A DNA stretch of 64,000 nucleotides from Brucella pseudintermedia (GTDB lineage Bacteria > Pseudomonadota > Alphaproteobacteria > Rhizobiales > Rhizobiaceae). Location: the NCBI RefSeq assembly GCF_042697365.1, contig NZ_CP137605.1. One strand, written 5' to 3'. A program made the translations under genes and the position numbers. Positions within the stretch are counted from its first letter, which is position 1, and every line of letters begins with the position of its first letter. The notes beneath the pieces were generated by a model that saw nothing but the letters and a program-made list of their open reading frames with translations, searched no databases and was not told the DNA's origin. This document shows, one piece after another, positions 48,972 to 58,087 of the stretch.

Positions 48972-50570
48972 ATGATTTCAAGACGCGGTTTTCTGGCGGG
49001 TGCGGCTGCCGTTCCCTTCCTGTCCTATGCGAGCATTTTGCCTGCTATCGGAGCGGGACGTCAGGACATTCTGGTTGTGGCCCAGCAGCTCGACAATATA
49101 ACCAGCCTTGATCCGCATGAGAGCTTTGAAGCTGTCGGTAGCGAAATCTGCAACAACATGTATCAGCGTCTGGTGCACCCAAGCCTCTCCAATCCGGATC
49201 AGGTGGAAGGCGGCGTCGCGGCTTCCTGGGAAGCAGACAGCGACGGCAAGGTCTTTACGTTCAAGATTGATCCAAACGCAAAGTTTGCAAGTGGCGCCCA
49301 GATAACCGCGGAAGATGCTGCATTCTCGCTGCAACGTGCGATCAAGATGAACAAGGGGCCCGCTTTTATCATCGGCCAGTTCGGTTTCACGCCCGAGAAT
49401 GTTGAGAAGAGTATTGTCGCGACTGATCCGTCGACGTTGACCTTAACAGTCGAACAGCCGACGTCGCTGCCATTCCTGCTCTACTGTCTGTCGGCAAGCG
49501 TTGCCAGCATTGTGGAGAAGAAGACCGTGCTGGAGAACGCCTCTGGAGACGATCTCGGCAACGGTTGGCTTCAGAAGAATAGCGCTGGTTCTGGTGAATG
49601 GGTTCTCGTTTCCTGGAAGCCGAGCGAAAGCATCATTCTAAACGTTAATCCGCATGGCGCCTACAAAGGCAATGTGAAGCGCATCCTTCTGCGTCACGTT
49701 GCGGACCCGTCCTCGCAGCTCCTGATGCTCCAGAAAGGTGACGTCGATATTGCTCGCAATCTCACCACCGAACAACTTCGCATTCTGGACGGTGATGAGA
49801 ACTACAATCTGGTGCGCAAGGGCGTTGGCGGCTTGATGTTGATGTCGCTCAACCAGAGCGTGGAAGTTCTTGCCAAGCCGAAGGTTTGGGAAGCGATCAA
49901 GTGGGCTGTAGACTATGACGGTATTCAAAAGAATATCGTGCCGCTGAATTACAAGGTACACCAAACGCTTGTCCCAGAAGGGTTCCCTGCAGCCTTGAAT
50001 GAAAATCCGTTCAAGAAGGACATTGCCAAGGCAAAGGCTCTTCTTGCGGAAGCGGGTGTTCCGGATGGCTTTTCGATCAAGATGGATCATTATTCGGCGC
50101 AACCGAGCCCTGATATTGCTCAGGCAATCCAGGCGAGCCTTGCGGAAATCGGCATCAAGGTGGAGTTGCTGGCTGCCGAAAATCGTCAGGTCCTGACGAA
50201 GATGCGGGCTCGTGAACATCAGATGGCGTTGACTGTATGGGGTTCCGACTATTTCGATCCAAATACCAATGTTGACGTCTTCTGCAACAATCCGGACAAT
50301 TCCGATAACGCGAAGACCAAGCCTTTTGCCTGGCGCTCGCACTTCCAGAATGAGGATTTCGCCAAAAAATCCCTCGCTGCGCGTGATGAACAGGACCCGG
50401 CGAAGCGCGTGAAGATGTATGAAGATTTGCAGCGCGAATTTATGAACAACAGCCCGTTCATCATCATGATGCAGAAGTTCGAGACGGCGGCTTGCCGCAA
50501 GGACGTTACCGGAATGCGTCTCGGCGTTCTGTCTGATTCCCATTCCTATGCGGGGATCGCCAAGGCGTGA
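48972..50570 (+). CDS. Dipeptide-type ABC transporter solute-binding protein (Tat-type signal)
   Basis: A 532-residue family 5 binding protein. The N-terminus MISRRGFLAGAAAVPFLSY carries an SRRGFL twin-arginine motif, so export by the Tat pathway is likely. Mature blocks: LDNITSLDPHESFEAVGSEICNNMYQRL, VASWEADSDGKVFTFKIDPNAKFASG and KAKALLAEAGVPDGFSIKMDH. It should bind peptides or related compounds in the periplasm. Its stop overlaps the next start (GTGA), with no stem-loop between, unlike the other transporters here. Confidence 0.92.
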   Translation: MISRRGFLAGAAAVPFLSYASILPAIGAGRQDILVVAQQLDNITSLDPHESFEAVGSEICNNMYQRLVHPSLSNPDQVEGGVAASWEADSDGKVFTFKIDPNAKFASGAQITAEDAAFSLQRAIKMNKGPAFIIGQFGFTPENVEKSIVATDPSTLTLTVEQPTSLPFLLYCLSASVASIVEKKTVLENASGDDLGNGWLQKNSAGSGEWVLVSWKPSESIILNVNPHGAYKGNVKRILLRHVADPSSQLLMLQKGDVDIARNLTTEQLRILDGDENYNLVRKGVGGLMLMSLNQSVEVLAKPKVWEAIKWAVDYDGIQKNIVPLNYKVHQTLVPEGFPAALNENPFKKDIAKAKALLAEAGVPDGFSIKMDHYSAQPSPDIAQAIQASLAEIGIKVELLAAENRQVLTKMRAREHQMALTVWGSDYFDPNTNVDVFCNNPDNSDNAKTKPFAWRSHFQNEDFAKKSLAARDEQDPAKRVKMYEDLQREFMNNSPFIIMMQKFETAACRKDVTGMRLGVLSDSHSYAGIAKA

Positions 50571-51580
50571 AGAAAAGTTTCAAGAATCTGACCGGTATCC
50601 TGAGCAGCGTGTTGATCACGCTGTTCGGGCTTATGGTTATCACATTCATGATTGGCCGCGTCATGCCGGTCGATCCAGTTATTGCCGCCGTGGGCGACAA
50701 CGCGCCTGAGGCCGTTATCGAGCGCGTGCGCACGGAGATGGGGCTTGATCAGCCGCTTGTAGTGCAGTTTGTGCATTATATCGGGCAGGTTCTGCACGGC
50801 GATTTCGGCAATTCCATTCTGACCCGTAATCCGGTGGCTCAGGATATCGCCCGCTATTTCCCCGCAACGCTGGAATTGGCAACGGCTGCCTTGATTGTCG
50901 CTGCGCTCATCGGCATTCCACTAGGCGTATGGGCGGCTGTGCGGCAGGGGTCTTTCATTGATCAGACGATCCGCGTTATCTGTCTTGCGGGGCACTCGGT
51001 ACCCGTTTTCATGTTGGCGCTGATTTCACTTCTGGTTTTCTATGCGACGCTCGATATCGCTCCGGGACCCGGACGGCAGGATATCATCTACGAGGGCATG
51101 ATTCCGCATGTAACGGGCCTGCTCACGATCGACACGCTTATTGAGGGCGACTGGGACGCATTCTGGGATGCTGTCCGTCACATGATTCAGCCAGTTGTGA
51201 TCCTTTCTTATTTCAGCATGGCCTACATCACACGCATGACCCGTGCCTTCATGCTTGACGCGCTCAAGGGCGAGTTTGTGATCACGGCTCGCGCAAAAGG
51301 CCTGTCGCTCACATCCGTAATCTGGAAACACGCTTTCCCGACCGTCGCAGTGCAGCTTGTGACCGTTCTGGCACTTACTTATGCAGGTTTGCTTGAAGGT
51401 GCCGTGGTCACAGAAACGGTTTTCAGCTGGCCGGGCCTTGGACAGTATCTCACCGTGTCATTGATGAATGCCGATATGAATCCGGTCGTGGGAGCTACGC
51501 TGTTGATCGGCGTTATCTATGTCGGGCTCAATCTGCTCGCTGACATCCTCTATAAAGTTCTGGACCCACGTGTGCGATGA
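50567..51580 (+). CDS. Dipeptide-type ABC transporter permease (DppB family)
   Basis: A 337-residue permease starting at a GTG that overlaps the binding-protein stop. It has the first-helix LSSVLITLFGLMVITFMIGRVMPVDPV, the DppB-like MGLDQPLVVQFVHYIGQVLHGDFGNSILTRNPV and the EAA loop VITARAKGLSLTSVIWKHAFPTVAVQL. The C-terminus is DILYKVLDPRVR. A loop of about 25 residues after residue 165 (PGPGRQDIIYEGMIPHVTGLL) is common to the family. The ATGA at its end overlaps the next permease. Confidence 0.93.
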   Translation: MKKSFKNLTGILSSVLITLFGLMVITFMIGRVMPVDPVIAAVGDNAPEAVIERVRTEMGLDQPLVVQFVHYIGQVLHGDFGNSILTRNPVAQDIARYFPATLELATAALIVAALIGIPLGVWAAVRQGSFIDQTIRVICLAGHSVPVFMLALISLLVFYATLDIAPGPGRQDIIYEGMIPHVTGLLTIDTLIEGDWDAFWDAVRHMIQPVVILSYFSMAYITRMTRAFMLDALKGEFVITARAKGLSLTSVIWKHAFPTVAVQLVTVLALTYAGLLEGAVVTETVFSWPGLGQYLTVSLMNADMNPVVGATLLIGVIYVGLNLLADILYKVLDPRVR

Positions 51581-52479
51581 TTTTTGCCAATTTTCATAAC
51601 TGGGCGCTCGATGAATCGCCTGCCTCCCGCTCGCAAGCGAACTGGGGTAGGCGCTATCGTATCTGGGTAAACCTTCGGTCCAATCCGCTGGCAATGATTG
51701 GCCTTTTCATCATCATCGCCTTTGTCGCCTTGTCGCTGGCTGCACCATTGCTGGCACCTTATGATCCAAGCGTGCAGGATCTCGGCAACCGCCTGTCTGT
51801 TCCAACCGCGGAGCATTGGTTCGGGACGGATGAACTGGGGCGGGATATTCTTTCGCGCATTCTATACGGTGGCCGCGTAACCCTTGGAATGGTTATCGCC
51901 GTCGTCATTCTTGTCGCGCCGATCGGGCTGTTCATCGGTTGCATTGCCGGTTACTTCGGCGGCATTGTCGACACGGCTCTGATGCGCGTTACGGATGTTT
52001 TTCTTGCTTTCCCGCGATTGATCCTTGCGCTTGCCTTCGTGGCGGCATTGAAGCCCGGCGTCGAAAGTGCTGTGCTTGCAATCGCGTTGACCGCGTGGCC
52101 GCCCTATGCGCGTCTGGCGCGCGCGGAAACCATGACCCTGCGTAAAAGCGATTTCATCGCAGCCGCCAAGCTGACCGGTGCGTCGCCTTTCCGCATAATT
52201 CTGCGCCATATCATGCCGCTTTGCGTACCGAGTGTCATCGTGCGCATCACGCTCGACATGAGTTCGATCATCATCACGGCCGCAAGTCTTGGTTTCCTCG
52301 GAATGGGCGCGCAGCCACCATCGCCGGAATGGGGCGCGATGATAGCGACTGCCAAGCGCTTTATTTTTGAACAATGGTGGGTTGCGACCATCCCCGGCAT
52401 TGCGATCTTCCTTGTATCGCTCGCCTTCAATTTCCTCGGCGACGGTCTGCGCGACGTGCTCGATCCGAAGCAGAATTGA
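51577..52479 (+). CDS. Dipeptide-type ABC transporter permease (DppC family)
   Basis: A 300-residue permease. Family blocks are NPLAMIGLFIIIAFVALSLAAPLLAPYDP, FGTDELGRDILSRILYGGRVTL and the EAA loop DFIAAAKLTGASPFRIILRHIMPLCVPSVIV, ending GDGLRDVLDPKQN. It overlaps the upstream permease by four bases and lies eight bases before the first ATPase gene. Confidence 0.93.
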   Translation: MIFANFHNWALDESPASRSQANWGRRYRIWVNLRSNPLAMIGLFIIIAFVALSLAAPLLAPYDPSVQDLGNRLSVPTAEHWFGTDELGRDILSRILYGGRVTLGMVIAVVILVAPIGLFIGCIAGYFGGIVDTALMRVTDVFLAFPRLILALAFVAALKPGVESAVLAIALTAWPPYARLARAETMTLRKSDFIAAAKLTGASPFRIILRHIMPLCVPSVIVRITLDMSSIIITAASLGFLGMGAQPPSPEWGAMIATAKRFIFEQWWVATIPGIAIFLVSLAFNFLGDGLRDVLDPKQN

Positions 52480-52487
52480 GAGAACAG

Positions 52488-53318
52488 ATGCTGGTTGACA
52501 TCAAAAATCTGCAAATCAGCTTTGAAACCCGCACGAGCCGTTTCGATGCCGTGCGTGGGGTTTCGCTCCAGCTTGGTCGTGAAAAACTGGGTATCGTCGG
52601 CGAAAGTGGTTCGGGCAAGTCTTTGACCGCGCGCGCCCTCATGAAACTCCTTCCGCCAATCGCCGAAGTGAAGGCTGACAAGCTTTCATTCGATGGTATC
52701 GATATTCTGTCGGCTACCGAACGCGGCATGCGGCAGATACGCGGCAAGCGGGCTGGCTTCATCCTTCAGGACCCCAAATATTCGCTTAATCCGGTCAAGA
52801 CCATAGGGGTGCAGGTGGCTGAGGCGTGGCGCACCCACAAAGGTGGCAGCAAACGTCAGGCAATGGAGGCTGCGGTTGATCTGCTTGATCAGGTCATGAT
52901 CCGCAATCCGCGCGAAGTGGCAAAGCTCTACCCGCACGAGGTTTCCGGCGGCATGGGGCAGCGTGTCATGATCGCCATGATGCTGGCGCCGGATCCCGAA
53001 CTGCTTATTGCCGATGAGCCGACCTCCGCGCTCGATGCTACTGTGCAGGCGGAAATTCTTCGTCTGATCGATGATCTGGTTTCCAAACGCGGAATGGGAC
53101 TTCTTCTCATCAGCCACGATCTCCCGCTTGTGTCACATTTCTGCGACCGGGTGATGGTCATGTACATGGGTCGGGTCATGGAGGAATTGAAAGCCTCCGA
53201 ACTGGTGCGCGCCGAGCATCCTTATACGAAGGGCCTTCTCAATTGCATTCCGTCGCTCATGCATCCTCGTGACCGGTTGCCGGTTCTCAATCGTGAAGAA
53301 AGCTGGCTGAACTCATGA
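52488..53318 (+). CDS. Dipeptide-type ABC transporter ATPase (DppD family, short form)
   Basis: A 276-residue ATPase; the ATG at 52488 (MLVDIKNLQISFETR) follows AGAGA and matches the family start. Walker A is GESGSGKS, signature VSGGMGQRVMIAMML, Walker B LLIADEPTSALDATV, H-loop SHDLPLV. The C-terminal oligopeptide extension is short (LNCIPSLMHPRDRLPVLNREESW) and lacks the cysteine cluster of full-length DppD, in contrast to the ATPase at 2801. Confidence 0.92.
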   Translation: MLVDIKNLQISFETRTSRFDAVRGVSLQLGREKLGIVGESGSGKSLTARALMKLLPPIAEVKADKLSFDGIDILSATERGMRQIRGKRAGFILQDPKYSLNPVKTIGVQVAEAWRTHKGGSKRQAMEAAVDLLDQVMIRNPREVAKLYPHEVSGGMGQRVMIAMMLAPDPELLIADEPTSALDATVQAEILRLIDDLVSKRGMGLLLISHDLPLVSHFCDRVMVMYMGRVMEELKASELVRAEHPYTKGLLNCIPSLMHPRDRLPVLNREESWLNS

Positions 53319-54055
53319 TAGATATTAATCAACTCCGCATCAGCTTCAATGATCGCGAAGTCGTCAAGGGCGTGTCCTTTCGCGTGGAGAAGGGCGGAAG
53401 TTTCGGTATTGTTGGCGAAAGCGGATCGGGAAAGTCTACCATCCTGCGCGCCATGGCCGGGCTCAACGAACAATGGAGCGGACGCATCGCGTTCGACGGC
53501 AAGGAAGTTGCCTCGAAGCGGGCGCCTGCCTTCTTCCGTCAGGTGCAGATGGTGTTTCAGGATCCGTTCGGATCGCTGCATCCGCGCCAGACCATAGACC
53601 GCATCCTGAGCGAACTTCTCCTGGTTCATGGTATCGGCGATATCGATAAGCGGATCGAAAAGGTCCTTGACGAAGTTGCATTGCCCAGAGCCGCACGGTT
53701 CCGTTTTCCGCACCAGCTTTCAGGTGGCCAGCGCCAGCGCGTGGCAATCGCTCGCGCCCTGATTGCCGAACCGGAAGTCCTTCTGCTGGACGAGCCGACA
53801 TCTGCGCTTGACGTCTCAGTGCAGGCTGAAATTCTCAATCTGCTTGCAGACCTGCGTGCGGAAAAGGACCTTACTTACGTGCTCGTGAGCCACAATCTCG
53901 CAGTGATAGCGCATCTCTGCCCCAAGGTCGGAGTGATGCAACACGGCGAGATGGTGGAACAGCTTAGCGCTGATGATTTGCGCGCGGGGAAAACGACGCA
54001 TCCGCATACCACAGAATTGCGCGCTTTGAGCGTTAATCTGGAAGAACCTGCCTGA
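53315..54055 (+). CDS. Dipeptide-type ABC transporter ATPase (DppF family, short form)
   Basis: A 246-residue ATPase overlapping the previous gene by four bases. Walker A GESGSGKST, signature LSGGQRQRVAIARAL, Walker B VLLLDEPTSALDVSV and H-loop SHNLAVIAH are intact. It also lacks the C-terminal cysteine extension. The five genes 48972-54055 form a complete transporter, followed within 11 bases by a peptidase-like hydrolase. Confidence 0.92.
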   Translation: MIDINQLRISFNDREVVKGVSFRVEKGGSFGIVGESGSGKSTILRAMAGLNEQWSGRIAFDGKEVASKRAPAFFRQVQMVFQDPFGSLHPRQTIDRILSELLLVHGIGDIDKRIEKVLDEVALPRAARFRFPHQLSGGQRQRVAIARALIAEPEVLLLDEPTSALDVSVQAEILNLLADLRAEKDLTYVLVSHNLAVIAHLCPKVGVMQHGEMVEQLSADDLRAGKTTHPHTTELRALSVNLEEPA

Positions 54056-54065
54056 CGGAGTTTTC

Positions 54066-55574
54066 ATGTCAATGCATGCCGACTGGAACGCGGCTTCTCT
54101 TGCCGCGAAAGTCTTTTCGCGAAGCTGGGCCAAGGATGAGCCGGGCGGTGTTATCATCGGCTTCGACCCTGATGGGGTAAAGTTCGCCTATGCAAGCGGG
54201 CTTGAAAGCCTCTCTACCGGTGTTCCTTTCACGGCAAACACCGTCGTTCGCTACGCATCAGTGACGAAACATGCATTTTGTGCGATGGTCCTCAAACACG
54301 GAGACGTCATTGGCCTCGACGACCGGCTAGGCGATCATCTGCCGGAATTGCAAAGTCCACTTTCCGATGTCACCGTCGGTCGCGCACTCGACATGACCGG
54401 GGGGCTTCCCGATACACGCGAATGCCTGACGCTTCTGGGACTGTCGGTTTACACCGAAACAGAAGCCGATCAGCTTCTGGAATATCTGGCCTCCCTCAAG
54501 CGGCTCAATTTCGATGCAGGTTCGGAGATTTCCTATTCCAATACCGGTTACCGGCTGGTGGAAGCCGCCCTCGAAAGAAAAGGACTGCGCTTCAACGATT
54601 TCGTGAAGTCGGACATTGCGCAACCGCTTGATATCTTCATGGAAGCGCCGGATGTCTGGAATGATCCGGTTGCCGGTCTCGTTCCCGGTTACTGGAAATC
54701 GGGAGAAAAGTGGCAACTCAGTTCCGCTGGCCTGCATATTTCGGCTTCCGGCAGCTTGACGGGCAGCGGTATGGCGCTGACGAAATGGGCGCAGGCTCTC
54801 GTCAACGGCGAGGGGGCGTTCAAAGGCCTGCTCGATAAGCTGTCAGCGGAACGTCGTCTTTCGGATGGGCGGATAACAGGTTATGGCCTCGGGCTGCGCT
54901 GGAACGAAGTGGACGGAAAGCGCTTCGTTGGACATGGCGGTTCGCATCCGGGCTATAAGAGCTATTTCTTGCTCGACCCCATAGCGAAGACCGGAATGAT
55001 CGTTGTTTCTAATCGCGAAGATGCCAATACTTACAAGATGGCGCGGGACTGCATGGCCGCTCTCAACGGCTTATCGTTGCCAGAGACGAATTGCAGCATC
55101 CCGGACGGACTTTATGTGACAGAGAGCGGGCCATTCTGGCTCGAAATGCGCAATGGCATAGCCAATTGGCTCGATTCCGAAGACACGCTTTACGATATCG
55201 GCGATGGCTGGTTCTCATCGCTGTCACCATCTTCACCGGTTCGGCTCCGCTGGACGGGTACGGAATTGGAAGGTGAAATCGGCTATGTGCCGCGCCGATT
55301 GAAGCCGGTCACAACGGAGCCGCTCGGACGCGAACTGGACGGCCACTGGCAGGCCCCATCCTATGGTGCCAGTTTCGATATCAAGGATGGTCACCTCATC
55401 ATGGGTATCGGTCCGACACGCCGGGCCATGCCATTGGAATATCTGGGACAAGGGCGTGCCTTGTTCACGCTACGCGATGGCCCATGGACCAAGCGCGTCT
55501 GTCTGCATAGGCTTGAGGACAACCGCATTGAGCTGGTCCTGAGCCGAGCGCGGATGATTGAATACGTCCGATAA
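54066..55574 (+). CDS. Beta-lactamase-fold serine hydrolase, D-aminopeptidase (DAP)-like
   Basis: A 502-residue protein. The N-terminal two thirds form a class C beta-lactamase/penicillin-binding fold with S65-x-x-K68 (ASVTKHAFC), Y157-S-N159 (SYSNTGYRL) and a GHGGSHPGYKSYF triad motif near residue 290. The C-terminal 150 residues form beta-rich domains. Length and layout resemble the D-stereospecific aminopeptidase DAP described from Ochrobactrum anthropi (about 520 residues, same SxxK/YxN/HGG order), but the sequence is clearly different, so activity is inferred. No signal peptide is seen. It is the last gene of the dipeptide transporter operon and would process imported peptides. Confidence 0.85.
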   Translation: MSMHADWNAASLAAKVFSRSWAKDEPGGVIIGFDPDGVKFAYASGLESLSTGVPFTANTVVRYASVTKHAFCAMVLKHGDVIGLDDRLGDHLPELQSPLSDVTVGRALDMTGGLPDTRECLTLLGLSVYTETEADQLLEYLASLKRLNFDAGSEISYSNTGYRLVEAALERKGLRFNDFVKSDIAQPLDIFMEAPDVWNDPVAGLVPGYWKSGEKWQLSSAGLHISASGSLTGSGMALTKWAQALVNGEGAFKGLLDKLSAERRLSDGRITGYGLGLRWNEVDGKRFVGHGGSHPGYKSYFLLDPIAKTGMIVVSNREDANTYKMARDCMAALNGLSLPETNCSIPDGLYVTESGPFWLEMRNGIANWLDSEDTLYDIGDGWFSSLSPSSPVRLRWTGTELEGEIGYVPRRLKPVTTEPLGRELDGHWQAPSYGASFDIKDGHLIMGIGPTRRAMPLEYLGQGRALFTLRDGPWTKRVCLHRLEDNRIELVLSRARMIEYVR

Positions 55575-55594
55575 CCCGGACGGCAAGGATTATG

Positions 55595-55627
55595 GATGCG
55601 GCGTAAGGGCGACCTTACCGCCGCATC
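55595..55627 (+). terminator. Terminator-like hairpin after the serine hydrolase gene
   Basis: GATGCGGCGTAAGG (55595-55608) pairs with CCTTA (55613-55617) and CGCCGCATC (55619-55627), with one bulged C and a 4-base loop. The sequence after it is only weakly T-rich (TTGCGTT). Confidence 0.7.
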
Positions 55628-55678
55628 TTGCGTTATGGTAGGTTGCGACAATTGATTCCAGAAATATGAGGTAGCGCG

Positions 55679-57370
55679 ATGCTGGAACGGATGATCGATC
55701 AAGGCGCAGGACGGGAACCTGCCGACATCGTGCTGAAAGGCGGCCGTTTCTTCGATCTAGTAACAGGCGAGCTTGTCGACAGCGACATTGCCATCTGCGG
55801 CGACCGGATCGTTGGAACCTTCGGCAACTATCAGGGTAAGCGGGAAATCGATATTTCCGGACGGATCGTCGTGCCGGGATTTATCGATACTCATCTTCAT
55901 ATAGAATCCTCGCATGTAACGCCGCATGAATTTGATCGCTGCGTGCTGCCGCAAGGTGTGACGACTGCCATCTGCGATCCACACGAGATTGCCAATGTGC
56001 TTGGCGCGGAAGGTATCAAGTTCTTCCTCGATAGCGCCATGGAAACCATCATGGATATTCGCGTGCAGCTTTCGAGCTGTGTGCCCGCAACCCATATGGA
56101 AACGTCGGGCGCCGAGCTTCTCATTGATGATCTGTTGCCTTTTGCCGACCATCCCAAGGTGATTGGACTTGCGGAGTTTATGAACTTTCCAGGCGTTCTG
56201 GCGAAAGACCCCGAATGCATGGCGAAGCTGAAAGCTTTTCAAGGACGGCACATTGATGGCCATGCGCCGCTTTTGCGCGGCTTTGATCTGAATGGTTATA
56301 TTTCCGCAGGCATACGCACCGAACATGAGGCCACAAGTGCGGAAGAAGCGCTGGAAAAGATGCGCAAGGGCATGCATGTTTTGGTGCGCGAAGGGTCCGT
56401 TTCCAAGGATCTCAAAGCACTTATGCCAATCATTACCGAGCGCCATGCGCAGTTTCTGGCACTTTGCACGGATGACCGTAATCCGCTCGATATAGCCGAT
56501 CAGGGGCATCTTGATTACCTCATCCGCACGGCTATAGCGGGCGGCGTCGCGCCGATTGCTATTTATCGGGCTGCAAGCGTTTCCGCGGCGCGCGCCTTCG
56601 GCCTTTTTGACCGTGGCCTGGTTGCTCCGGGCCAGCGGGCCGATCTGGTTGTGGTGGACAGTCTGGAAGGGTGCCGCGCTGAATTCGTATTGTCTGCGGG
56701 CAGGGTGGTTTCGGAAGATTTGTTTGTTGCGCGCAAGGCCGTTGCACCTGTGGGGCGCAACAGCGTCAAAGCGCCCAAAGTCAGCGCATCGAGTTTCCGC
56801 TCGCATTCCAATAGCGGCAAGACACGCGCGATCGGTATCGTGCCGGGCAAGATCATAACGAAAAGCCTCGAATTCGACCTTAAGGTCGGTCCCAATGGTG
56901 TCGAGCCGGATTTCGAAAAAGATGTAGTCAAGATCGCCGTTGTCGAACGTCATGGCAAAAATGGAAATATCGCGACCGGCTTTGTGCACGGCTTTGGCTT
57001 GAAATCAGGTGCAATCGCATCAACGGTCAGTCACGACAGCCATAATATCTGTGTGGTCGGCACATCTGATGAAGATATTGCTGCAGCCGCGAACCGATTG
57101 GGCGAAATCGAAGGTGGTTTTGTCGTCGTGCGTGACGGCAAGGTCTTGGCTGAAATGCCTTTGCCGATTGCCGGATTGATGAGTACGGAGCCATACGAAA
57201 CTGTTCGCGACCAGCTTCGCATTCTGCGTCACGCCGCTGAAGAACTGGGCTCTGTTCTGGAAGAACCGTTCTTGCAACTCGCTTTCATCGCTTTACCGGT
57301 GATCCCGCATCTGAAGATCACCGATCGTGGCTTGGTGGACGTCGACAAATTCGAGTTCGTCGGCAACTGA
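55679..57370 (+). CDS. ade: Adenine deaminase
   Basis: A 563-residue amidohydrolase of the Ade family (E. coli 588), converting adenine to hypoxanthine and ammonia. The metal-site HLHIESSHVTPHEFDRCVLPQGVTTAICDPHEIANVLG is diagnostic. The amidohydrolase body continues with GHAPLLRGFDLNGYISAGIRTEHEATS and DDRNPLDIADQGHLDYLIR. The C-terminal adenine-deaminase domain contains GFVHGFGLKSGAIASTVSHDSHNICVVGTSDEDI. The start has TGAGG at good spacing. It fits purine salvage along with the NCS2 permease at 21481. Its stop directly abuts the stop of the convergent livF-like gene (TGA|TCA). Confidence 0.95.
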   Translation: MLERMIDQGAGREPADIVLKGGRFFDLVTGELVDSDIAICGDRIVGTFGNYQGKREIDISGRIVVPGFIDTHLHIESSHVTPHEFDRCVLPQGVTTAICDPHEIANVLGAEGIKFFLDSAMETIMDIRVQLSSCVPATHMETSGAELLIDDLLPFADHPKVIGLAEFMNFPGVLAKDPECMAKLKAFQGRHIDGHAPLLRGFDLNGYISAGIRTEHEATSAEEALEKMRKGMHVLVREGSVSKDLKALMPIITERHAQFLALCTDDRNPLDIADQGHLDYLIRTAIAGGVAPIAIYRAASVSAARAFGLFDRGLVAPGQRADLVVVDSLEGCRAEFVLSAGRVVSEDLFVARKAVAPVGRNSVKAPKVSASSFRSHSNSGKTRAIGIVPGKIITKSLEFDLKVGPNGVEPDFEKDVVKIAVVERHGKNGNIATGFVHGFGLKSGAIASTVSHDSHNICVVGTSDEDIAAAANRLGEIEGGFVVVRDGKVLAEMPLPIAGLMSTEPYETVRDQLRILRHAAEELGSVLEEPFLQLAFIALPVIPHLKITDRGLVDVDKFEFVGN

Positions 57371-58087
57371 TCAGTGCAAACCTCCAACACCCAGCAGTTC
57401 TTCAACAGTCTGCTGGTTTTCTGCAAGTTCTATCGACGTGCCGGACCATGCGATGCGCCCACGTTCCAGTATGATGACATGATCGGCAAAATCGAGCGCG
57501 CTCTGGATGCGCTGTTCGATGAGCAGTATCGTCATGTCGCCTTTCTGCGCCAATGCAGAGAATGCAGCCATCAGTTCTTCGCAAATGACAGGAGCAAGCC
57601 CTTCCAGCGGTTCGTCAAGCAACAGTACCGTCGGCTGACCGAGAATGCTGCGCGCCGTCGATAGCATCTGCTGTTCCCCACCGGAAAGCTGTGAGCCAAG
57701 ATTGCGTCGTCGTTCCTTCAGACGCGGAAACATTGCATAGGCCTCTTCGATCGCATCTTTTGGCCGGTCTTTAAGGCCAACGAAGAGGTTTTCTTCAACG
57801 GTGAGGGTGGGAAAGACATCGCGGGTTTGCGGCACATAGCCGAGACCGGCAATTGCGCGAGCCGCTGAAGGAAGCGTGGAGATATTCTTCCCGTCCAGCA
57901 GAATTTCGCCGCCATAACGGCGTGTTTGTCCTGCTATGGTAGCAAAGAGGGTGGTCTTGCCGACACCGTTGCGGCCCAGAATAGCAAGCCGCGATCCCGA
58001 TGTGGCTTTGAGTGACACGTCCTCGATGACGCGCGTAGGGCCGTAGCCGGAAGAAAGATTGCGAATTTCAAGCGAGGCTGCACTCAT
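57371..58087 (-). CDS. livF: Branched-chain-type amino acid ABC transporter ATPase (LivF family)
   Basis: A 238-residue ATPase. Walker A GRNGVGKTT, the LivF-like YVPQTRDVFPTLTVEENL, signature LSGGEQQMLSTARSI, Walker B VLLLDEPLEGLAP and IEQRIQSAL are seen. Liv-type transporters carry branched-chain amino acids, but also urea, amides and aromatic acids; the neighbouring pca genes make an aromatic substrate conceivable. It overlaps the livG-like gene by four bases. Confidence 0.9.
   Translation of the reverse strand: MSAASLEIRNLSSGYGPTRVIEDVSLKATSGSRLAILGRNGVGKTTLFATIAGQTRRYGGEILLDGKNISTLPSAARAIAGLGYVPQTRDVFPTLTVEENLFVGLKDRPKDAIEEAYAMFPRLKERRRNLGSQLSGGEQQMLSTARSILGQPTVLLLDEPLEGLAPVICEELMAAFSALAQKGDMTILLIEQRIQSALDFADHVIILERGRIAWSGTSIELAENQQTVEELLGVGGLH

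Noticed and set aside
49638..50543. 301-residue minus-strand open frame opposite the dipeptide binding protein
   Set aside because: A shadow of the binding-protein gene, with no promoter or ribosome site and no motifs.
55757..56989. 410-residue minus-strand open frame opposite adenine deaminase
   Set aside because: The plus-strand Ade family motifs are unmistakable; the antisense frame has no recognisable domain.
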